A stretch of 41,415 bases of DNA from an uncultured Myxococcales bacterium. GTDB lineage: Bacteria; Myxococcota_A; UBA9042. This document shows, one piece after another, positions 36,401 to 41,415 of the stretch (positions within the stretch are counted from its first letter, which is position 1; each line of letters starts with the position of its first letter). The notes beneath the pieces were generated by a model. That model saw only the letters and a list, made by a program, of their open reading frames with translations, searched no databases and was not told where the DNA came from. Made by a program: the position numbers and the translations under genes. The stretch spans positions 1 through 41,415 of the forward strand of contig CAITYF010000070.1 of assembly GCA_903896545.1 (NCBI GenBank). The letters are read 5' to 3'.

Positions 36401-38114
36401 GGGCACTTCGACCGCGGGGTACGTCGACGGCGCCGCAAAAGACGCGCGGTTCAACGCGCCCTTCGGTCTCGCGGTGACCAAGGACGGCGGCTCTTACGTT
36501 TCTGACGCCAACAACGACCGCATTCGGTTCGTCGCCGCCGACGGCACCACGTCCACGGTCGCGGGCAGCGGCACGGCGGGCTACTTGGACGGCGCGGCCT
36601 CCACGGCGCAGTTCAACAATCCGACTCGCCTGGCGATCGGCGCTCAGGGCGTGCTGTACATTGCGGACTCCGTGAACAACCGCATTCGCAAGTTGAGCGG
36701 CACCACGGTGAGCACCGTCGCGGGCAGCGGCACGACCGGCTTTTTGGACGGCGCGCCCACGAGCGCTCAGTTCAACAACCCGTTTGGCTTGGTCTACAAC
36801 AGCGGCGTGTTGTACGTGGCCGATTCTGGCAACCACCGCATCCGCACCATCGCGCCGGACGGCACGGTTGGCACGCTCGCTGGCAGCAGCACAGTCGGCA
36901 ACACCGATGGCACGTTGGGGAACGCGACGTTCAGTTCACCGCGCGGCTTGTGTCAGGCCAGCGATGGCACGCTCTACGTCGTCGACACGTACAACAACAA
37001 CATTCGCCGCATCGTGAACGGCAAGGTCGACACGCTTGCGGGTGGCGGCCCCGGTGCGGACGATGGCATTGGGCTTGCCGCTGGCTTCAACCAGCCGCGC
37101 GACTGCACCGTCGATCCAGCCGGCAACATCTACGTCACCGACACCTACGACAACCGCTTGCGCAAGGTCACGCCCAACGGTGTGGTCACCACGTTGGCTG
37201 GCACAACGATCGGCAACGGCTCGATGTACACGAGCACGGACGGCCCCGCGCTCACGTCGGTCCTCGGCTACCCGGCGGTCCCGGCCTGGGCACCGGGCGG
37301 CGTCATTTGGATCGCCGACAACAACTCGATCCGCAAGTTCATCCCCGCCAACGTCGACTGCAGCGATGGCTTGCCCTGCACCACCGACGTCTGCAACGGC
37401 GTCACCGGCGCGTGCAGCAGCTCGCCCACGCCCAATGGCGGCGCGTGCGACGACGGGAAGTTCTGCACGGTCGGCGAGACGTGCCAGAGCAACACGTGCG
37501 GCAACAGCACGCCCAACACGTGCGACGACGCGCAGAGCTGCACGACCGACAGCTGCGACCCGATTCTGGGCTGCAGCCACACGTGGCAATTCACGCTGCC
37601 GGGTTGCTGTTTGCCCACGCTGTGGCAGACAGGCTTTGAAGGCGACAAGGGCGCGGGCGTCAAGACGACCGCGGATGCCAACAGCTACACGACTTGGGGC
37701 ATTGGCGCGTCGTCGACCACGCACGGCGGAACCAGTGCGCTCTCAGCCACGTACCTGTACGGCACGAGCAAGGCCACGGCGACTTTACCTGCCATCACGC
37801 TGCCCGCCGGCACGACGACGCTGAGCTTCTGGCTCTACTTTGACGCGGTTCCGTCGACCTGCGGCACGGGACTCACCTACCCGTGCGGAACGTCGTCATT
37901 TCAGGTCCTGATCAACGGCTTCGGGATCTACACGCAAACCGCGGCGACAAGTGGCTGGACGCAGGTCACGCTCAACAGTTCGCTGATCGGCGGACAAACG
38001 CCCGTCGTCACGTTTGTCTACACCTCGGCAAATAGCGGCTGGGGCTCGACATTCACCAGCACCGGCACCGGCGTCTTTGTCGATGACATCACGGTGACGT
38101 CTACGTGCCAATAA
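33414..38114 (+). CDS. Giant cysteine-rich lipoprotein with two NHL-type beta-propellers and a C-terminal jelly-roll-like domain
   Basis: The 1566-residue product has a lipoprotein signal (YLAAC, acylated Cys25). A Asp/Thr/Ala-rich flexible stalk (about 37-150) leads into cysteine modules (155-560) of types CxxDxDC and CDDGNxCTxDxC. A first propeller (about 566-880) has six repeats built on TVAGSG...G(Y/S)xDG...A.F..P..(L/M)A and (V/I)AD..N.RIRK. A DGNPCT cysteine bridge (884-985) precedes a second propeller (990-1305) with the same repeat. Further cysteine modules follow, and then a strand-rich end domain (about 1400-1566; GTTTLSFWLYFD, VFVDDITV) resembling carbohydrate- or adhesion-type jelly rolls. 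It is probably an outer-surface adhesin or scaffold; no catalytic motif is seen. NHL repeats usually bind protein or nucleic acid. The internal repeats make recombination and assembly errors possible. Confidence 0.88.
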   Translation: MYSSRFRFACHALGVLAAGGYLAACGDTSASGNGIVVADAESDVVTLPDADTGDVATDTVSPADIAADASSDTATDAALDTQTDAITGADTDTAPDAATDAVVEDTTPADTGFDADVAAEDAATDVSVADVDDATPPPDVAPDVPDTTDVPVVPTCKSVSDCGGDTPYCNAAGTCVGCLYNAQCPGDGAFCANGACTTPVTCISDKDCTPIGAVCDPGKGVCRECLTELDCKGGQKCQAFQCVTVTPCKSSKDCPGALVCSAGACVECAADTDCDDSQFCSQKICTKDVCKPGAHCELNAVATCKANGGGWDYTDCGLTAICLSAACAPVVCAPDSVGCQDGGLATCNNTGTQLTVAACPAKQTCVGNACTAVICTAKTTACDENGGLLTCSDDGTQWVYSSCGTGYACSLGTCTQQICAPGSKTCSGQKLLACIALGLAWSITATCSDTGQYCVTDKCVDPLCTPGSVKCDGNQLTTCNADAMSWTPTPCDDGNACTSDTCDAGLAKCAFASLNCDDGNSCTLDSCSGGCQHAGVTGPTCDDGNSCSTGETCNAGKCVAPVASANVTTVAGSGSIGGTNGAGSSASFNRPYGLARLNDGSFAVSDYDANRIRQVQTDGTVSTIAGTGTAGSTDGVAASATFSSPTSMAMDAAGTLFVADFGNDRIRTVSGGVVGTFAGSSVGWKDGVGTAAQFHSVQDIKFDANGVLWAADRLNHRIRRITADGAVSTAAGTGVAGYVDGPIATAQLNEPCRIAPASDGSVYFADCGNYRVRKLSADGQTISTIAGAGNGYVDGNATSAKFAWIGGLAWLGNTLIVSDNGNNRIRAVAADGTVSTLAGSGSASYVDGAPTSASFSAPWNVGGDWTGALWIADGTNERIRKLSFSNLTCNDGNPCTTDSCAGKACVFTPIGAGAACNDGTACTSNDACSAQGKCTGTATTCNDGNPCTSDFCNPLTGACVFTSTDGPCVDNDICTNGEHCSGGACLANVNTLSTVAGTSTAGYVDGAAKDARFNAPFGLAVTKDGGSYVSDANNDRIRFVAADGTTSTVAGSGTAGYLDGAASTAQFNNPTRLAIGAQGVLYIADSVNNRIRKLSGTTVSTVAGSGTTGFLDGAPTSAQFNNPFGLVYNSGVLYVADSGNHRIRTIAPDGTVGTLAGSSTVGNTDGTLGNATFSSPRGLCQASDGTLYVVDTYNNNIRRIVNGKVDTLAGGGPGADDGIGLAAGFNQPRDCTVDPAGNIYVTDTYDNRLRKVTPNGVVTTLAGTTIGNGSMYTSTDGPALTSVLGYPAVPAWAPGGVIWIADNNSIRKFIPANVDCSDGLPCTTDVCNGVTGACSSSPTPNGGACDDGKFCTVGETCQSNTCGNSTPNTCDDAQSCTTDSCDPILGCSHTWQFTLPGCCLPTLWQTGFEGDKGAGVKTTADANSYTTWGIGASSTTHGGTSALSATYLYGTSKATATLPAITLPAGTTTLSFWLYFDAVPSTCGTGLTYPCGTSSFQVLINGFGIYTQTAATSGWTQVTLNSSLIGGQTPVVTFVYTSANSGWGSTFTSTGTGVFVDDITVTSTCQ

Positions 38115-38179
38115 CTCCGCGGTTTCGCCAATCCGTGCTACCCTGAGTTCGGGAGCGGGGAGGCGCACGGAGGCTCGAT

Positions 38180-39568
38180 ATGGCACGCACATTGGTGATG
38201 ATTCTCGCAGGCGGCAAAGGCAGTCGTCTCGCGCCGTTGACGTCGCACCGCGCCAAGCCCGCGGCACCTTTTGGCGGGCGCTACCGCATCATCGACTTTG
38301 CGCTCTCCAACTTTCTCAATTCCGGCTACACGCGCATCAAGATCCTGACGCAGTACATGTCATCGTCCTTGATTGAGCACCTGTCCCGCGCGTGGAATTT
38401 GTCCAATGCGCCCGGTCACTTCGTCGATCCGGTTCCCGCGCAAATGCGGCGCGGCGAGCACTGGTACGTGGGAACGGCGGACAGCGTTTTTCAGAATTTG
38501 AACCTCATTTCCGATCAGGCGTCGGAAAACGTCGCCATCTTTGGCGGTGATCACATCTACAAGATCGCCGTCGATCAAATGGAAGAGCACCATACCGAGA
38601 TGAACGCGGACCTGACCGTGGCAGCGTATCCGGTGCCGCGCGCCGAGGCCTCGCAGTTCGGCGTGATTCAGATCGATGAAACGGGGCGCATCGTCGGCTT
38701 TCAAGAGAAGCCCAGCGAGAAAGACGCGATTCCGATTCCCGGCAAGCCGGACATGTGCCTGGTGTCGATGGGCAACTACTTCTTCAAGCGGCGGATCCTG
38801 GAGGATTTGCTCCACGACGACGCGGAAGATCCCAATTCCAGCCACGATTTTGGCAAAGACGTGATTCCGAACATGGTGCGGGACGGCTATCGCGTCTTCA
38901 TCTACGATTTTTCGACGAACAAGGTTCCGGGAGAAGCGCCCGATGCGCTGCCGTATTGGCGCGATGTGGGAACCTTGGACGCGTATTTTGACGCAAACAT
39001 GGACCTGCGCGCGGTCCTGCCGGCGTTCAACCTGTACAACCGGCAGTGGCCGATTCGCACGATGCAGTACGACCTGCCGCCGGCGAAGTTCGTGCTGGCG
39101 GGAAAACAGCGGGAATTCGGTCAAGTCGTGGATTCGTTGGTCTGTGAAGGGACGATCGTGTCCGGCGCGCAGCTTGTGAACGTGATCGCCGGCGTGGACT
39201 GCTATTTCCATCGATTCGCGACGATTGAGAACAGCGTGATCGCCGGGCGGTGCCGCATCGGACGACAATCGCGGGTGCGCAACGTGCTGTTGGATCACAA
39301 TGTGGTGGTCGGTGACGGCTGCACGATTGGATTTGATGAAGCGTCGGACGCCAAACGCTTCCCCTTTCGCTCGCCAAAGGGCACGATCGTTCTGCCCAAA
39401 GGCACGTATGTGCCGCCGTCCGGGCCCATCGAGATCCCGCACGACATGGCAACCATGCTTTTGCAGGATCCGGCGGTAGCGGACGACTTCAAAGCGCGTG
39501 CCAGCACTTGGGTCTCTGTGCGACGCCATAGCAACGATCCGGTCCGCAATGGCTCACAACGCTCCTAA
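38180..39568 (+). CDS. glgC: Glucose-1-phosphate adenylyltransferase (ADP-glucose pyrophosphorylase)
   Basis: The 462-residue enzyme makes ADP-glucose from glucose 1-phosphate and ATP, the committed step of bacterial glycogen synthesis. The nucleotide-binding LAGGKGSRLAPLT starts at residue 9, followed by FGGRYRIIDFALSN, WYVGTADSVFQN and GGDHIYK. GFQEKPSEKD and SMGNYFFKRRIL bind the sugar phosphate, and PYWRDVGTLDAYFDAN is a GlgC signature. The C-terminal left-handed beta-helix (VIAGRCRIGRQSRVRN) is complete. GGAGG at 38169-38173 gives a strong ribosome site. The stop overlaps the glgA start by 20 bases, so the two are translationally coupled. Allosteric control by glycolytic intermediates is normal for the family, but the effector cannot be read here. 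Confidence 0.96.
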   Translation: MARTLVMILAGGKGSRLAPLTSHRAKPAAPFGGRYRIIDFALSNFLNSGYTRIKILTQYMSSSLIEHLSRAWNLSNAPGHFVDPVPAQMRRGEHWYVGTADSVFQNLNLISDQASENVAIFGGDHIYKIAVDQMEEHHTEMNADLTVAAYPVPRAEASQFGVIQIDETGRIVGFQEKPSEKDAIPIPGKPDMCLVSMGNYFFKRRILEDLLHDDAEDPNSSHDFGKDVIPNMVRDGYRVFIYDFSTNKVPGEAPDALPYWRDVGTLDAYFDANMDLRAVLPAFNLYNRQWPIRTMQYDLPPAKFVLAGKQREFGQVVDSLVCEGTIVSGAQLVNVIAGVDCYFHRFATIENSVIAGRCRIGRQSRVRNVLLDHNVVVGDGCTIGFDEASDAKRFPFRSPKGTIVLPKGTYVPPSGPIEIPHDMATMLLQDPAVADDFKARASTWVSVRRHSNDPVRNGSQRS

Positions 39569-41054
39569 TTCGACCACACCGCCGTTGCGTGTGCTTTACG
39601 TCGCGGCCGAATGCACGCCATGGTGCTCCACGGGCGGCTTGGGGGAAGTGACCCAAGCGTTGCCTCAGGCGCTTCAGGACGCGGGGCTGCAGGTCGCCGT
39701 CTGCATTCCCCTGTACCGCGATGCCCGCGAGAAGATCGCCCAACGCGGCGCGCGGTTGGAAGATACCGGCGCCTCAGCAAGCGTCTGGATGGGCGGACAC
39801 CGCTTGGACAGTCGCTGGTTTCGCGTCGTGCCTGCGGACGGCGACAAAGTGGCGTCGCGCGCCCCGACATTCGCCTGCGATTGCCCGCCGCTCTTTGACC
39901 GCGAAGGGCTCTACGGCCACGGCGATGACGAAGCGCGGTTTTCAACTTTTTGTCGCGCGGCGCTCAGCTGCAGCGCACAACTGCTGGGCGGGAAGCCCGA
40001 CATCGTCCACGCCCACGATTGGCACACGGCGCTCCTGCCGCTTTACCTAGCGGGCGGGTATCGCCAATTCCTGCCGCAAACCAAGTCGGTGCTGAGCATT
40101 CACAACTTGGCGTATCAAGGCCTGTATCCGCCCTCGGCGCTGGGCACGATTGGCGTGGGCACCGAGTGGTTCAATCTGGACGTGCTGGAGTTTCACGGCG
40201 CCGTGAACCTGATGAAAGGCGGAATCGCGACTGCGGATGCCGTGACGACGGTGAGCCCGCGTTACGCGATGGAAATCCAGACGGCGGAATTTGGCGAACG
40301 GCTCGAAGGCGTGCTGCGACGGCATTCGGGCAAGCTGACGGGAATTCTGAACGGCATTGATACCGACCTGTGGAACCCGGCGACGGACCCGCTTGTGCCG
40401 TTTCACTTCAGCGCGAACGACCTGGCGGGAAAGGCGGCGAACCGCCGGCACCTGCTGCAAGTGGCGCGGATGGACCCGGATGACCCGCATCCGGTGTTTG
40501 TCGGCGTGTCTCGGCTGACCGGGCAGAAGGGCTTTGACTTGGTGGCGGAGCTGGTGCCGTATTTGGCCAGCCGTAGCGTGCGGCTCATCCTGCTGGGGCG
40601 CGGATCGGAGGCGATGGAGCACCAGTTTCACGAGCTGGAGCGGTTCCACTGGCCGCACTTCCGATTTCACCCGCACCACGACATGGCGCTGGCGCACTTG
40701 CTGTATGCTGCGGGCGACGCGGTGCTGGTGCCGAGTCGTTGGGAGCCTTGTGGGCTCACGCAGCTCTACGCGATGCGCTATGGCACGGTGCCGATCGTCC
40801 GTGCGGTCGGCGGGCTGCGTGACACCGTCGTGCCGACCTACGCGCAGACGTTGGCCAACGGCACTGCGAACGGATTCGCCTTTGAGCATGACAGCGTGAC
40901 CGGGCTGAAGTGGGCCATCGATCAGGCGCTGGATGCGTTCTACGGTGCGCCCGATGTGTGGCGGCAGGTGCAGCTGAACGGGCTGCGTCGTGAGTCGGCG
41001 TGGCGCGGTTCGGCGCAGGCGTACGTGCAAGTCTACCGGCGGGTGATGGGATAG
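39549..41054 (+). CDS. glgA: Glycogen synthase (ADP-glucose type)
   Basis: The 501-residue GT5 glycosyltransferase extends alpha-1,4-glucan from ADP-glucose. It has the family frame: ECTPWCSTGGLGEV at 21-34, VHAHDWHTAL with His156, HNLAYQG, GIDTDLWNP, VSRLTGQKGFDL (acceptor/phosphate Arg and Lys) and PSRWEPCGLTQLYAMRYG with the catalytic-site Glu. The usual KTGGL motif is STGGL here: Ser27 replaces the Lys that is Lys15 in E. coli and helps bind ADP-glucose. ATG 39549 lies inside the glgC end (20-base overlap), with no strong ribosome site of its own, consistent with coupling. An open frame from 39498 would add 17 residues but no conserved sequence. Branching enzyme glgB and phosphorylase are not in the window. 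Confidence 0.94.
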   Translation: MAHNAPNSTTPPLRVLYVAAECTPWCSTGGLGEVTQALPQALQDAGLQVAVCIPLYRDAREKIAQRGARLEDTGASASVWMGGHRLDSRWFRVVPADGDKVASRAPTFACDCPPLFDREGLYGHGDDEARFSTFCRAALSCSAQLLGGKPDIVHAHDWHTALLPLYLAGGYRQFLPQTKSVLSIHNLAYQGLYPPSALGTIGVGTEWFNLDVLEFHGAVNLMKGGIATADAVTTVSPRYAMEIQTAEFGERLEGVLRRHSGKLTGILNGIDTDLWNPATDPLVPFHFSANDLAGKAANRRHLLQVARMDPDDPHPVFVGVSRLTGQKGFDLVAELVPYLASRSVRLILLGRGSEAMEHQFHELERFHWPHFRFHPHHDMALAHLLYAAGDAVLVPSRWEPCGLTQLYAMRYGTVPIVRAVGGLRDTVVPTYAQTLANGTANGFAFEHDSVTGLKWAIDQALDAFYGAPDVWRQVQLNGLRRESAWRGSAQAYVQVYRRVMG

Positions 41055-41168
41055 ACGTCCCAGCCGCAGTTACACATGTTGACCGATTGCATCTCGGACT
41101 CGGACCGCGCACTTCCGGTGGCAGCGGCAGTGTCGGAGGTTGTGACGTTGGAATTCGGTCGGCGCGTT
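41055..41168. other. Spacer after glgA
   Basis: No gene is supported in these 114 bases. A minus-strand frame here ends inside glgA and has Ser/Thr/Ala-rich, non-conserved sequence. No hairpin with a T tract is seen after the glgA stop. Confidence 0.35.
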
Positions 41169-41291
41169 TTAGCCGCCCAACTGAACGGCCTGGCGCAGCC
41201 ACAGGTCGTTTTCCGCCGCCTTGACGAGAAAATCCGCCACGTCGGCGCGGGAAATGGCGGACGGCACGGGCACCAGCGTAGATTTCGCCAC
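41169..41291 (-). pseudogene. C-terminal remnant of an NAD(P)-binding oxidoreductase
   Basis: A 40-residue minus-strand frame (GTG 41291 to TAA 41169-41171) reads VAKSTLVPVPSAISRADVAD and continues FLVKAAENDLWLRQAVQLGG. The ISRADVADFL block followed by a strand near the end is the C-terminal signature of NmrA/SDR-type NAD(P)H-binding proteins, which normally have about 200-300 residues. Immediately upstream in this frame is TGA (two codons before the GTG). The remaining 120 bases to the window edge show no continuation in any frame. It looks like a decayed gene rather than a gene cut by the window edge, unless a frameshift or sequence error lies near 41292. Confidence 0.5.
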
Positions 41292-41415
41292 GTGTCACCG
41301 GCTCCCCAAATCCGCCTGAATCCGGTGAATTCCGCATCCGCCGCCATCCCCGTCTCACGTCTCCACCCCACGCCGCGTCTTCGCGTTGCGCCGCCCGACG
41401 TTCCCCGCGCGCCTC
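41292..41415. other. Right-edge non-coding stretch
   Basis: These 124 bases carry short, mutually incompatible open frames rich in Arg and Pro, typical of GC-rich non-coding DNA. No start, ribosome site or recognisable protein is visible. They may include further decayed sequence of the oxidoreductase remnant. Confidence 0.35.

Noticed and set aside
33621..36836. Long minus-strand open frame (1071 codons) opposite the propeller lipoprotein
   Set aside because: It is antisense to a well-supported repeat protein. Its Arg/Ala/Val-rich sequence mirrors GC-rich codons on the other strand and has no signal peptide, motif or ribosome site.
38136..38144. TGCTACCCT upstream of glgC as an extended -10 promoter element
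   Set aside because: No -35 element lies at the proper distance, and short matches of this kind are frequent by chance.

Overview
The window looks like a chromosomal segment from a high-GC Myxococcota-type bacterium (formerly Deltaproteobacteria). The evidence is a MYXO-CTERM-like sorting tail on a cysteine-rich secreted protease, long cysteine-rich lipoproteins with DGNxCT modules, three eukaryote-type Ser/Thr kinases, PEGA and Sel1 proteins, and strongly GC-biased third codon positions that create long false antisense frames. The placement is an inference from protein families. No rRNA, tRNA, CRISPR array, insertion sequence, phage gene or attachment site was seen.

Layout. 118-3183 (minus): a small exported protein followed by a metzincin-like metalloprotease with a cysteine-rich stalk and C-terminal anchor signal. 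3254-4249 (minus): glucokinase. 4511-10024 (plus): the complete 2-oxoglutarate dehydrogenase operon sucA-sucB-lpdA. 10126-13015 (plus): a cysteine-paired Sel1 lipoprotein, then a membrane Ser/Thr kinase with a zinc-ribbon-like N-terminus and an extracytoplasmic DUF1566/Lcl-type domain. 13024-14058 (minus): a histone-deacetylase-fold deacetylase, divergent from a double-length ThyX-like protein (14152-15762). 15916-20776 (plus): a three-gene exported set (S55/SpoIVB-like protein, propeller-like exported protein, lipoprotein). 20933-24895 (minus): DUF2062 protein, DASS-family anion transporter and a long acyl-CoA dehydrogenase. 25062-26882 (plus): gamma-glutamyltransferase lipoprotein. 26888-31358: two paralogous kinases, each with an N-terminal cyclic-nucleotide-binding domain, placed on either side of tryptophan 2,3-dioxygenase and a tiny membrane protein. 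31535-38114 (plus): a PEGA membrane protein and a 1566-residue lipoprotein with two NHL-type propellers. 38180-41054 (plus): glgC-glgA. The right end holds only a fragment of an NAD(P)-binding oxidoreductase.

Central carbon metabolism is well represented: glucose phosphorylation, the TCA step from 2-oxoglutarate to succinyl-CoA, fatty acid oxidation, uptake of dicarboxylate-like anions, and glycogen synthesis. Around it sit signalling and envelope genes. The most interesting item is the kinase pair at 26888-28471 and 29724-31358. Their domain order (cyclic-nucleotide-binding domain, then kinase) is that of eukaryotic cGMP-dependent protein kinase. Both have intact phosphate-binding cassettes and intact kinase catalytic residues. 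They differ at the residue that sets cGMP versus cAMP preference in PKG/PKA, and they share an unassigned C-terminal segment. Other notable items are a ThyX-like protein with an expanded signature motif, an S55-like protein whose Ser and His motifs are in reverse order to SpoIVB, a glycogen synthase lacking the usual lysine of its KxGGL motif, and a perfect 18-bp hairpin at 23026-23067.
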